Part shown: one piece after another, positions 7,637-14,765 of the stretch
Position numbering within the stretch: position 1 is the stretch's first letter
Layout of the letters: every line of letters starts with the position of its first letter
DNA from: Chloroflexota bacterium
GTDB lineage: Bacteria > Chloroflexota > Limnocylindria > Limnocylindrales > CSP1-4
NCBI GenBank assembly: GCA_025935655.1
Contig: JAICUV010000027.1
Coordinates: 1 to 20,758, forward strand
Direction of reading: 5' to 3'
Length of the DNA stretch: 20,758 nt
The notes under the pieces: generated by a model
Databases searched by the model: none
What the model was told of the DNA's origin: nothing
The model's input: only the letters and a program-made list of their open reading frames with translations
Made by a program: the position numbers and the translations under genes

Positions 7637-7948
7637 CTAGGGGCGAGTGGTGGCGTCCGCGTCGCGCTCCGGCGCCCAGTGCTCCTCGCCCGGCGTGTGG
7701 CGATTGCCGCTGATGCTGGTCTCGCCCTCCGGCATCGTGTCCGGATCCTGGCGGGCCGGGACACCCTCCCCGTGGTCACCGGCGTACTGGCTCTTGTTCC
7801 AGTGCTCCGTCCGCTCCGCGGTCGCCTCGGGGTCGTTCACGGCGCCGGCGGGATCGGTCGACGTGGTGCGGTTCGTCTCGCCGCCTGCCCACTCGTCGCC
7901 CGTCCAGTCGCCCGTGCGTCGCGTGTCGTTCCGCTTGGGGTCGTTCAT
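7637..7948 (-). CDS. Small hydrophilic, probably disordered protein of unknown function
   Basis: I do not recognise this 103-residue protein. It contains no hydrophobic segment and is rich in Asp, Glu, Thr, Asn, Gly and Arg, with few large aliphatic residues; it begins MNDPKRNDTRRTGDWTGDEW. It has no cysteine, no signal peptide and no predicted fold I can name. It is likely to be real because GGAGGT sits 6 nt before the ATG, one of the best ribosome binding sites in the window. A perfect palindrome lies 57 bp upstream. It is on the same strand as dhaM-dhaL (second copies), 107 bp downstream of that dhaL, and could be transcribed with them or alone. The composition resembles hydrophilin or stress-type proteins, but that is only a compositional similarity. 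Confidence 0.7.
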   Translation of the reverse strand: MNDPKRNDTRRTGDWTGDEWAGGETNRTTSTDPAGAVNDPEATAERTEHWNKSQYAGDHGEGVPARQDPDTMPEGETSISGNRHTPGEEHWAPERDADATTRP

Positions 7949-7954
7949 CGGGAT

Positions 7955-7960
7955 ACCTCC
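7955..7960 (-). promoter_or_regulatory. Strong ribosome binding site of the 103-residue gene
   Basis: The minus strand reads GGAGGT followed by six bases and ATG 7948. This near-perfect Shine-Dalgarno match is the main support that this unrecognised reading frame is translated. Confidence 0.7.
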
Positions 7961-8004
7961 GTGCCGCTCGTCCGGCGGCTCCCTTCAGGGTGCGCCGCCG
8001 CAGA

Positions 8005-8018
8005 TCGCACCGGTGCGA
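8005..8018. promoter_or_regulatory. Perfect 14-bp palindrome upstream of the hydrophilic gene
   Basis: TCGCACCGGTGCGA is a perfect palindrome in the 107-bp gap between the second dhaL and the 103-residue gene. It could be an operator for a dimeric regulator. It is seen directly; binding is inferred, and in GC-rich DNA some such palindromes arise by chance. Confidence 0.35.
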
Positions 8019-8027
8019 GCGCCACGG

Positions 8028-8046
8028 GCGTCCGCGTGACGGACGC
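8028..8046 (-). terminator. Small hairpin after the second dhaL
   Basis: Arms 8028-8034 (GCGTCCG) and 8040-8046 (CGGACGC) form a 7-bp perfect stem with a 5-nt loop, 9 nt beyond the stop of the second dhaL on the minus strand. No T-run follows. It may be a terminator or a 3' stabiliser. Confidence 0.35.
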
Positions 8047-8055
8047 GTTTCGGCC

Positions 8056-8724
8056 TCAGCCTCGGGCGTACGCGCGGGCCAGGCACTGCACCAGCAGCGC
8101 GCTCGAGGCCGCACCGGGGTCGCGGTGGCCCACCGACCGCTCGCCGAGGTAGCTGGCCCGTCCCTTGCGGGCCACGAGCGGCACCGTGGCGTCCGCGCCG
8201 GCCCCGGCCGCGGCGGCCGCGCGCATGCAGGCGTGGGCCGGCGGCTCGCCCTCGGGACCGGTCCTGAGCGCGCCCAGGGCGGGCACGAGCGCGTCGAGCA
8301 TGGTCTTGTCGCCCGGGAGCGCCTTGCCCAGGCTCGCGATGGCATCGATGGCGGCGGCGAGGACGACCTCGGGCAGCGTCGCCGGGTCCGGGCTGCCGCT
8401 GAGCGCCTCGCCCGCGCGCACGAGCGCGCGGCCATACAGGGCGCCGCTCGCGCCGCCCACGACGCCCATCATCCGGCGGCCCGCGGCCGCCAGCGTCTCG
8501 CCGGCCGTGGTGGCGCCCTGGTCGGCATCCCGGAGGTCGGCGGCGACGGCGGCCAGCCCGCGGTCGAGGTTGATGCCGTGATCCCCGTCCCCGATGGCCG
8601 CGTCGAGGTCGCCGAGCCAGGTCCGCCGCTCGGCCACCGCCGCCGCCCAGTCGAGCAGCCAGGCGCGCACGATCGCCGCGCTGCGGCGCCCGGGGTCCGC
8701 CGGGTCGTCCGTTGCGGAGGTCAC
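8056..8724 (-). CDS. dhaL: Dihydroxyacetone kinase ADP-binding subunit DhaL, second copy
   Basis: This 222-residue DhaL paralogue starts at GTG 8724, overlapping the upstream dhaM stop in GTGA (8721-8724), so the two are translationally coupled. The metal-binding aspartates are kept as Asp41, Asp46 and Asp48 (GDLDAAIGDGDHGINLDRG). MGVVGGASGALYG, GKALPGDKTMLDAL and ARKGRASYLGERSVGHRDPG keep the nucleotide and catalytic positions, including the Arg178 equivalent. It should therefore be able to hold ADP and transfer phosphate. No dhaK accompanies it; it may share the DhaK of the main operon or act on another acceptor. It is more Ala-rich than the first copy, and the two copies do not look like a recent duplication. 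Confidence 0.92.
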   Translation of the reverse strand: MTSATDDPADPGRRSAAIVRAWLLDWAAAVAERRTWLGDLDAAIGDGDHGINLDRGLAAVAADLRDADQGATTAGETLAAAGRRMMGVVGGASGALYGRALVRAGEALSGSPDPATLPEVVLAAAIDAIASLGKALPGDKTMLDALVPALGALRTGPEGEPPAHACMRAAAAAGAGADATVPLVARKGRASYLGERSVGHRDPGAASSALLVQCLARAYARG

Positions 8725-9131
8725 CCGTCGCGCGGCAGCTTGGGCATCCGCATCGCGCCCTCCGCCGCCGCCACGACCACGTCCGCATCCGCGGCGCCGG
8801 CCGCGGCCACGGCCCCCACGACCGCTCCTTCGACGAACGGGGCCTCGGTGACGCGGACCCGCGCGCGCTCGGTGGCGTCCAGCTCCTCGAGCGCGATGTC
8901 GAGGGCGAGGGCCGCGCTGCCCAGGTCGAGCAGCACGACGACCCCATGACCACGGGTCGCCTCGAGCGCCCGTCGAAGCGCGGCCGCGACGTCCGGGGCG
9001 CTCGTGCCCAGGCGGCCGCCGGACAGCCCGCCGGCCGTCTCCACCGGGACGCCCGGCGCGGCCTGGCGGATCATCGCCGCGAGCCCGGCGACGACCTCGG
9101 CGCTGTGGCCCACGAGGACCAGCCCGACCAT
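8721..9131 (-). CDS. dhaM: DhaM-type PTS phosphotransferase, second copy
   Basis: This protein of about 136 residues has the mannose-EIIA-like fold, with the active-site histidine in MVGLVLVGHSAEVVAG (His9) and the DhaM blocks GGLSGGRLGTSAPDVAAAL and VVVLLDLGSAALALDIALEE. It should pass PTS phosphate to ADP on the DhaL encoded next, with which it overlaps by 4 bp. The start is uncertain. ATG 9131 matches the family N-terminus and follows GGAGGA at a slightly long distance (about 11 nt), with GAGG directly adjacent. ATG 9191 would add 20 residues with no ribosome binding site and would overlap the promoter region. No dhaK is near. The gene is divergent from the DhaL-like/histidine kinase/response regulator unit. 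Confidence 0.9.
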   Translation of the reverse strand: MVGLVLVGHSAEVVAGLAAMIRQAAPGVPVETAGGLSGGRLGTSAPDVAAALRRALEATRGHGVVVLLDLGSAALALDIALEELDATERARVRVTEAPFVEGAVVGAVAAAGAADADVVVAAAEGAMRMPKLPRDG

Positions 9132-9190
9132 CCTCGACGCGTCCTCCGTGGTTCGCCGCCCGGGCGCCACGACGGCCCGATGCACCGCCA

Positions 9191-9197
9191 TACACTA
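9191..9197. promoter_or_regulatory. Candidate bidirectional promoter with overlapping -10 boxes
   Basis: The heptamer TACACTA reads TACACT (9191-9196) on the plus strand and TAGTGT (9197-9192) on the minus strand; both fit the TAnnnT -10 consensus. It lies in the 75-bp gap between divergent genes, 11 bp before the plus-strand ATG at 9207. Transcription to the right would therefore start at or very near the start codon, giving a leaderless message. No clear -35 boxes are seen. Confidence 0.4.
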
Positions 9198-9206
9198 GCC
9201 GTGGCC

Positions 9207-9908
9207 ATGACCACCCGTATCGACGGCGGCGACGGGGCGGATCGCCCAGCCGGGGTCGCCGGAGCCGACCTGTTCACGAACGCGGACCTCCGCGCCTGGG
9301 TCGCCAGGGCGGAGCGGGCCCTCGTGCGCCATCGCGCGCTGCTCGACCGGCTCGATGCGCGCCTGGGCGACGGCGACCACGGGGAGAACATGAGCGTGGG
9401 GTTCGGCGACGCGGTCCGCTCGCTGAACGCGGACCCGGACGGCCACGACGCCGGCGAGCTGCTGCGGGACCTGGGCCAGGTCCTGGTCTCGAGCGTCGGG
9501 GGCGCCGGCGGCTCCCTCTACGGCACGGCGTTCATCGAGGCGGGGATCGCGGTCGTGGGCCGCTCGTCGCTCCAGGTGGGCGACCTCGCCGTCGCCCTGG
9601 ACGCGGCCGCGGAGGGCCTTGCGCGGCGCGGTCGCTGCCGCGTGGGCGACAAGACGATCTACGACGCCATGCGTCCCGCCGCGGACGCCATCGGCGATGC
9701 GGCGCGCCAGGGCCAGGACGTGGAGACGGCCATCCGGGCGGCCGCCCGCGCGGCACGGGTCGGGATGATCGCGACCCGCCCGCTCATCGCCCGGAGGGGG
9801 CTCGCGCTGCGGCTGGGCGAGGGATCGCGTGGCCACCAGGACCCGGGCGCGACCTCGTGCTTCCTCCTGGTGCGGTCCATGCTTCCCGGCGCGGACGGCG
9901 CGCGGTGA
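9207..9908 (+). CDS. DhaL-like protein coupled to a two-component system (third DhaL paralogue, possibly regulatory)
   Basis: This 233-residue protein is clearly DhaL-family: Asp50, Asp55 and Asp57 in RLDARLGDGDHGENMSVGF keep the metal site, and SSVGGAGGSLYG, GDKTIYDAM and GHQDPGATS keep much of the nucleotide pocket. The normally invariant ARKGRASYLGERS block is changed to ARRGLALRLGEGS, replacing the residue equivalent to E. coli DhaL Arg178 by leucine. It has a roughly 26-residue N-terminal extension. It probably binds nucleotide but may not phosphorylate DhaK. Its stop overlaps the GTG of the downstream histidine kinase (GTGA, 9905-9908), so the proteins are co-translated. I infer a sensory role, as E. 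coli DhaL signals to DhaR. The start at ATG 9207 may be leaderless; GTG 9201 in frame is an alternative. Confidence 0.88.
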   Translation: MTTRIDGGDGADRPAGVAGADLFTNADLRAWVARAERALVRHRALLDRLDARLGDGDHGENMSVGFGDAVRSLNADPDGHDAGELLRDLGQVLVSSVGGAGGSLYGTAFIEAGIAVVGRSSLQVGDLAVALDAAAEGLARRGRCRVGDKTIYDAMRPAADAIGDAARQGQDVETAIRAAARAARVGMIATRPLIARRGLALRLGEGSRGHQDPGATSCFLLVRSMLPGADGAR

Positions 9909-11548
9909 CGGAGGAGGCGGGGCGGCGTCCCGCGACCGGGCCATCCGGCGCGGACGCCGCGCTGATCGTCGCGGCCGAGCGGCGGCGGATCTTCGAGGAC
10001 GCACAGCGCCAGGCGGACTCGGTGTTCGCCCAGTACCAGCTGAGCCAGCTCGTCGCGCTCGGCGGCGACCTCGGCGTCATGGCCGCCAGCGTCATCGGCG
10101 AGCTCGTCCGGGTCAGCGACGCGGTCGCGGGTGCGCTGTGGCTCTCCGCGGACGACGGCGGGCTCCGCCTGTGCGCGACCGAGCCCGACGCGAGCTCGGA
10201 CCCGGACGCGCTCCCGGTTCCCGAGCGGTTCGCGACCGCGGCCCACGCCCACGCCTGGGTCCGCCCCAGCGGGTGGCACGGCGTCACGCTCGACGAGCGC
10301 CGAGAGATCGGCGACGGCGAGCCCGGGACCCACACCGTGGGCTTCATCGCGCTCCGGCCACCCGAGGGCGCGTCCCTGCCGCCCGACCGGATCCGCCTCC
10401 TCGCGCTCGTCCGTCACGAGCTCGCGATCGCGTTCCGCGCGGCCCAGCTGCGCGACACGCTGGCGGGCGAGCAGGCGTTGCTGGCGGCCATCCTCGACGG
10501 GGCGAACGACGGGATCGTGGCCGTGGACGACGAGCGGCGGGTCGTGCGGGTGAACCGCGCCGCGTCGACCCTGCTCGGCGGCCACCGGGAGGACGGTGAC
10601 GGGACCTGCCGCGAGCTGCTGGGCTGCGACATCGGGCCGGACGGCGAACCCTCGTGGAGCACCCTCCGCTGCGGGCAACGATGCGGCTTCGAGGAGGTCC
10701 TGCAGGGGCCGTCGGGCATCGTGGACGCCGAGATGCACCTCCGGCGCGAGGACGGCACCGAGATCCCGGTGGCGGCGTCCTTCAGCGCGATGGCGGGACG
10801 CGAGCCGGGCGCGGTCGTCGTGCTCCGCGACCTCCGCGCGGAGCTCGCGGCGGAGGAGCTCCGCGCGAGCTTCCTCGCAGCGGTGTCGCACGAGCTGCGG
10901 ACCCCGCTGGCGCTCATCGGCGGGTACGTCGACAGCCTCCTCGACCTCGAGCTCGACCCGGCCGCGCAGCGGCACTCGGTGGAGCGGATCGGGCATGCTG
11001 CGGCGCGGCTCAACCTGCTCGTGGACGAGCTCCTCGACCTGACCCAGCTCGAGCACGCGAGCCTGGGGCTCCGGCGGGCACGGGTGGACGTGGCGGCGCT
11101 GCTGGCGGCGTTCACGCGCGACGTCGGCGAGTCGCCCGGGATGCCCCAGGTCCACGTCGCCGTGCCCCAGGACCTCCCGCCCGTCGACGCGGATCCCCTG
11201 CGCATCGGGCACGTCCTCGCCAACCTCGTGGACAACGCGCGCAAGTACGGCGGCGATGGACTCGTCACGATCAGCGCGCGGCGCTCCAGGCGGCTGGTCA
11301 TCGTGACCGTCAGCGACACCGGCCCCGGCATCGCGGCCGAGGAGCGGGCGCTCGTGTTCGACCGCTTCTTCCGGGGGCGCGCCGCGCGGCAGGCGCAGAC
11401 CCGGGGCAGCGGGCTCGGCCTGTATGTCTGCCGCCGCCTCGTCGAGGCGCACGGCGGCACCATCTGGGTCGAGCCCGAGGCGGGCCGCAGCGCGATCTCG
11501 TTCAGCCTGCCGCACGCGCGCCAGGCGCCCGCCCGGCCGCGGCCGTGA
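9905..11548 (+). CDS. Soluble GAF-PAS sensor histidine kinase
   Basis: This 547-residue kinase has no transmembrane segment or signal peptide, so it senses in the cytoplasm. In order it shows a short N-terminal helix, a GAF-like domain (about 35-180), a PAS-like domain (about 185-310), a HisKA dimerisation domain with the H-box FLAAVSHELRTPLALIGGY (phospho-acceptor His329), and a HATPase_c domain with N-box LANLVDNARKYG, G1 SDTGPGI and G2 GSGLGLYVCRRLVEAHGG. The PAS domain has four cysteines (Cys235, Cys241, Cys256, Cys260) that could bind metal or respond to redox. It starts at GTG 9905 overlapping the DhaL-like gene and ends overlapping the response regulator. The GAF-PAS layout parallels the sensory half of E. 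coli DhaR, which binds DhaK and DhaL. The signal is inferred, not seen. Confidence 0.92.
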   Translation: MTEEAGRRPATGPSGADAALIVAAERRRIFEDAQRQADSVFAQYQLSQLVALGGDLGVMAASVIGELVRVSDAVAGALWLSADDGGLRLCATEPDASSDPDALPVPERFATAAHAHAWVRPSGWHGVTLDERREIGDGEPGTHTVGFIALRPPEGASLPPDRIRLLALVRHELAIAFRAAQLRDTLAGEQALLAAILDGANDGIVAVDDERRVVRVNRAASTLLGGHREDGDGTCRELLGCDIGPDGEPSWSTLRCGQRCGFEEVLQGPSGIVDAEMHLRREDGTEIPVAASFSAMAGREPGAVVVLRDLRAELAAEELRASFLAAVSHELRTPLALIGGYVDSLLDLELDPAAQRHSVERIGHAAARLNLLVDELLDLTQLEHASLGLRRARVDVAALLAAFTRDVGESPGMPQVHVAVPQDLPPVDADPLRIGHVLANLVDNARKYGGDGLVTISARRSRRLVIVTVSDTGPGIAAEERALVFDRFFRGRAARQAQTRGSGLGLYVCRRLVEAHGGTIWVEPEAGRSAISFSLPHARQAPARPRP

Positions 11549-12339
11549 GCGCGGACGAGACCGGTCGCGCGCGCGACGGGCGCCGCTCGGTGACGCCGCC
11601 GTCGCCGTTCCGCGTCGACGCACCGGTGGCGACCCAGCTGCCGGGCCACGGCGAGCTGATCCTGATCGTGGAGGACGAGCCCGAGTTCCGGGAGCTCGTC
11701 CACCTGTGGGTCACGCGGCATGGCTGGCGCACCTCGATCGCCGTCGACGGGACCGAGGTCATCCGCCGCTTCGAGGAGGAGGTGCCGTCGCTGGTGCTCC
11801 TGGACCTCAACCTGCCGGGCATGGACGGCTGGCAGGTGACCGAGTGGATCCGGAGCGTGGGCACGACGCCGGTGCTCATGGTCACGGCGCTGGGCGCGGA
11901 GGCGGACATCGTCCGCGGGCTCGTCGCCGGAGCGGACGACTACCTGACCAAGCCGATCAGCTTCCCCGAGCTCATCGCGCGCATCACCGCGGCGCTCCGC
12001 CGTGCCCGCCTCTCGGCGGCCCGTGACGAGGACGCCCCGCTCGAGTTCGACGGCCTGCGCATCGAGCCCGTCACCCACCGGGTCATCGGTGACGACGCCG
12101 AGGTTCACCTGACGCCCACCGAGTTCCGGCTGCTGCTCACGCTGGCGCGCAGGCAGGACGGGCTGGTGGGCCACGCGGACCTGCTGCGTGCGGTCTGGGG
12201 TCCGACGTACGGCGGGGAGACGCAGCTCCTGCGGGTCACCATGCGCAACCTGCGCGCCAAGCTCGCCACGGCGACACCCGGGCGGACGTTCATCGCCACC
12301 GAGTACGGCCTGGGCTACCGGTTTCTCCCGGAGCGCTGA
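11545..12339 (+). CDS. OmpR/PhoB-family response regulator
   Basis: This 264-residue DNA-binding regulator starts at GTG 11545, overlapping the kinase stop (GTGA). Residues 1-36 are a hydrophilic, probably flexible extension. The receiver domain (about 37-155) has the acidic pair Glu43-Asp44 (LILIVEDEPEF), phospho-acceptor Asp87 (VLLDLNLPGMDGWQV), a Thr in LMVTALG and Lys136 in DDYLTKPIS. A winged-helix Trans_reg_C domain (about 165-262) includes VHLTPTEFRLLLTLARRQDG and the terminal YGLGYRFLPE. It is the obvious partner of the kinase just upstream. Its target is unknown; the divergent dhaM-dhaL promoter and the glpF promoter are the natural candidates. The GTG could be replaced by a later start, since the first 36 residues are not conserved. 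Confidence 0.95.
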   Translation: MSADETGRARDGRRSVTPPSPFRVDAPVATQLPGHGELILIVEDEPEFRELVHLWVTRHGWRTSIAVDGTEVIRRFEEEVPSLVLLDLNLPGMDGWQVTEWIRSVGTTPVLMVTALGAEADIVRGLVAGADDYLTKPISFPELIARITAALRRARLSAARDEDAPLEFDGLRIEPVTHRVIGDDAEVHLTPTEFRLLLTLARRQDGLVGHADLLRAVWGPTYGGETQLLRVTMRNLRAKLATATPGRTFIATEYGLGYRFLPER

Positions 12340-12349
12340 GGCCCTCTGC

Positions 12350-12355
12350 TACGAT
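12350..12355 (+). promoter_or_regulatory. Candidate -10 box for glycyl-tRNA synthetase
   Basis: TACGAT lies 11 bp after the response-regulator stop and fits TAnnnT. It would give a leader of about 77 nt before GTG 12439. No good -35 is visible, and readthrough from the upstream operon is equally possible. Confidence 0.3.
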
Positions 12356-12438
12356 CGGCGCCCGTCCCTCGACGCCATCGTCGACGCCCATCTCGCCCGT
12401 GTCCCTGCCAAGGCCGCGGGCCCTCGGAGCCCCATCCC

Positions 12439-13851
12439 GTGACTGACACCCCGGCCCTCGACCCGGTCGACGTCCAGCCCGCCGTCGCCAACCTCGAGAC
12501 CATCGTCTCGCTGTCCAAGCGCCGCGGCTTCATCTTCCCGTCGTCGGAGATCTACGGCGGGATCAACGCCGTCTGGGATTACGGGCCCCTGGGCGTGGAG
12601 CTCAAGAACAACGTCAAGCGCGCCTGGTGGAAGGCGATGGTCCAGGATCGGAACGACATCGTGGGCCTGGACGCCGGCATCCTCATGCACCCCCAGGTGT
12701 GGGTCACCTCGGGCCACGTCGGGTCGTTCAGCGACCCGCTGGTGGAGTGCCCGGAGTGCCATCGCCGGTACCGCCTGGACGAGCTCCCGGGCACCGAGCA
12801 CCTGACCCAGACCGACCTGCGCGACGAGACGGTCACGAAGCGGCTCAACCTGACCTGCCCGGTCGACGGGACGCTGCTCACGCCGCCGCGCCGCTTCAAC
12901 CTGATGTTCACGAGCCACATGGGCCCGGTGGAGGACGACGGCAGCATCGTCTACTTCCGCCCCGAGACCGCCCAGGGCTCGTACGTCAACTTCAAGAACG
13001 TCCAGCAGAGCTCGCGCAAGAAGATCCCGTTCGGCATCGCGCAGATCGGCAAGTCGTTCCGCAACGAGATCTCGCCCGGCAACTTCGTGTTCCGGATGCG
13101 CGAGTTCGAGCAGATGGAGATGCAGTACTTCGTGCGTCCGGACACCGGCGCGACGGAGGCGTTCGAGTTCTGGCTGCCGCGGCGCAAGGCGTGGTACGAG
13201 GCGTACGGCGTGACGCCGTCACGGCTGCGCTTCCGGGAGCACGCGCCGGACGAGCTGGCGCACTACGCGAAGAAGGCGATCGACGTCGAGTACCGCTTCC
13301 CGTTCGGGTGGAAGGAGCTGGAGGGGATCCACAACCGCGGCGACTTCGACCTCGGCTCGCACGCCAAGGCATCGGGCGAGAACCTCGAGTACTTCGACCA
13401 GGCGGCGGACGAGCACTTCATCCCGTGGGTCGTGGAGACGGCGGCCGGCGCCGATCGGGCGGCGTTCACGTTCCTCATCGACGCCTACCGCGAGGAGGAG
13501 GTCCGCGGCGAGACACGCGTCGTCCTCGGGCTGCACCCCGACATCGCCCCATACAAGGTCGCCGTCCTGCCGCTGCTCAAGAAGCGCCCCGAGATCGTCG
13601 AGCTGTGCCACCGGCTCCTGGGCGACCTCAAGCGCGACATGATGGCCGTCTACGACGACACGGCCGCGATCGGCAAGCTGTACCGGCGCCAGGACGAGAT
13701 CGGGACGCCGTGGTGCGTCACCGTGGACGTCGACTCGCTGGAGGACGGCGCCGTCACCGTCCGCGACCGCGACACGATGACCCAGGAGCGCGTGCCGGTC
13801 GAGAACGTCAAGCGGCTGATCCTGGATCGGATGTCGGCCGTCAGGCCGTAG
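12439..13851 (+). CDS. glyQS: Glycyl-tRNA synthetase, single-chain (alpha2) type
   Basis: This 470-residue class II enzyme charges tRNA-Gly. SKRRGFIFPSSEIYGGINAV and WDYGPLGVELKNNVKR are the conserved N-terminal blocks. An inserted zinc-ribbon-like segment has CPEC (about 107-110) and a later CPVDG. YFRPETAQG, the motif-2 region KSFRNEISPGNFVFRMREFE, and motif 3 around TAAGADRAAFTFLIDAY followed by the anticodon-binding domain (LGLHPDIAPYKVAVLPLL) complete the enzyme. Length matches alpha2 GlyRS, not the tetrameric GlyQ/GlyS type. The start is GTG 12439, with GGAG about 9 nt upstream; the candidate -10 box upstream suggests its own promoter. It is a housekeeping gene with no evident link to its neighbours. 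Confidence 0.97.
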   Translation: MTDTPALDPVDVQPAVANLETIVSLSKRRGFIFPSSEIYGGINAVWDYGPLGVELKNNVKRAWWKAMVQDRNDIVGLDAGILMHPQVWVTSGHVGSFSDPLVECPECHRRYRLDELPGTEHLTQTDLRDETVTKRLNLTCPVDGTLLTPPRRFNLMFTSHMGPVEDDGSIVYFRPETAQGSYVNFKNVQQSSRKKIPFGIAQIGKSFRNEISPGNFVFRMREFEQMEMQYFVRPDTGATEAFEFWLPRRKAWYEAYGVTPSRLRFREHAPDELAHYAKKAIDVEYRFPFGWKELEGIHNRGDFDLGSHAKASGENLEYFDQAADEHFIPWVVETAAGADRAAFTFLIDAYREEEVRGETRVVLGLHPDIAPYKVAVLPLLKKRPEIVELCHRLLGDLKRDMMAVYDDTAAIGKLYRRQDEIGTPWCVTVDVDSLEDGAVTVRDRDTMTQERVPVENVKRLILDRMSAVRP

Positions 13852-13898
13852 GCGGAGCGGCCGCGACCCGGCCGCGAGAGGGCAGGGGAGGAGCACTG

Positions 13899-14765
13899 AT
13901 GACCGCCGCGTCCCGGCAGGACCCGCTGGTCTCGGACGTCGCGAAGCTGTCCGTCGGCATCGCGGGCCTCGCGATGTGCCTCACGCTCATGTTCCTGGGC
14001 ATGCGCGCGGTCATGGACATCGGCGGCGCGTGCGCCGAGGGCGGGCCGTACGTGCCGGTGCAGAGCTGCCCCGAAGGGTCGACCGTGGCGCTCATCGGCG
14101 GCATGTTCGGCCTGTTCCTGTTCGGCGGCATCGCGATGTGGTACGGCTCGAAGGTCGGCGGGATCTGGTCGGCGGCACCCCTGCTGGCATGGTCCGGCCT
14201 GTTCCTGTCGCTGGGCTGGAACTTCCTGGACTACGGGGTGTTCAACCCGCCCGAGGGCGAGGGGGTCGTCTGGGGCTGGGCCCTGTGCGGTGTCATGTTC
14301 ATGGTCATGGGTGCGATCCCGCTCGTCGGTGGGCTGTCGGTGTTCGGGTCCGCGCCGCTGCGGCGGCCGCTCGCGCAGGCGGGCCTCGCGTCCGACGGCC
14401 AGGGCACGGCCGTGCGCACGGTGCCGCTGGGCCCGGCCACCGGAGACGGCGATCCGGGGACGGCATACCGCGCCGCCATGGCGGCGCCCGCGGCGGCGAG
14501 CCCGGCCTCGCCGGACCGCACGGCCGCGCTCGCGGGCATCTCGGCCGACATGGGCGCGGCCGTGGCGCAGGCGCTCGACGAGCCCGCCGCGCCCGGTGCG
14601 TCGGCCGCGGGGCCGGCCACCGCCGACGGCTTCGACGAGGGCACCCAGGCGCTGCTCGACCGCCTCGAGCGGCTCGCGGACCTCCGCGACCGTGGGCTCC
14701 TGGCCCCCGACGAGTACGAGACCGCGAAGGAGGCGATCGTGCGCGAGCTGGAGACGCGGCAGTGA
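13899..14765 (+). CDS. Four-helix membrane protein with C-terminal SHOCT domain
   Basis: This 288-residue protein has four predicted membrane helices (about 18-40, 62-82, 90-110, 122-147). Two cysteines lie between helices 1 and 2 (Cys45, Cys57), where an exported disulfide is possible. A long Ala/Pro/Gly-rich linker (about 150-250) leads to a C-terminal SHOCT-like helical hairpin, LDRLERLADLRDRGLLAPDE followed by YETAKEAIV. SHOCT motifs are short oligomerisation modules found at the ends of diverse bacterial membrane proteins. The ATG at 13899 is preceded by GGGGAGGAG at good spacing, fixing the start. It lies 47 bp after the glycyl-tRNA synthetase gene. Its function is unknown; only topology and the SHOCT end can be stated. 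Confidence 0.85.
   Translation: MTAASRQDPLVSDVAKLSVGIAGLAMCLTLMFLGMRAVMDIGGACAEGGPYVPVQSCPEGSTVALIGGMFGLFLFGGIAMWYGSKVGGIWSAAPLLAWSGLFLSLGWNFLDYGVFNPPEGEGVVWGWALCGVMFMVMGAIPLVGGLSVFGSAPLRRPLAQAGLASDGQGTAVRTVPLGPATGDGDPGTAYRAAMAAPAAASPASPDRTAALAGISADMGAAVAQALDEPAAPGASAAGPATADGFDEGTQALLDRLERLADLRDRGLLAPDEYETAKEAIVRELETRQ

Noticed and set aside
9659..12174. Long minus-strand frames (about 590-650 codons) opposite the kinase and response regulator
   Set aside because: They have low-complexity composition and lie opposite genes with complete HisKA, HATPase and receiver motifs.
12627..13898. N-terminal extension of the SHOCT membrane protein into the glycyl-tRNA synthetase gene
   Set aside because: The upstream part is a shifted reading of the synthetase; ATG 13899 has a strong ribosome binding site and begins the membrane protein.
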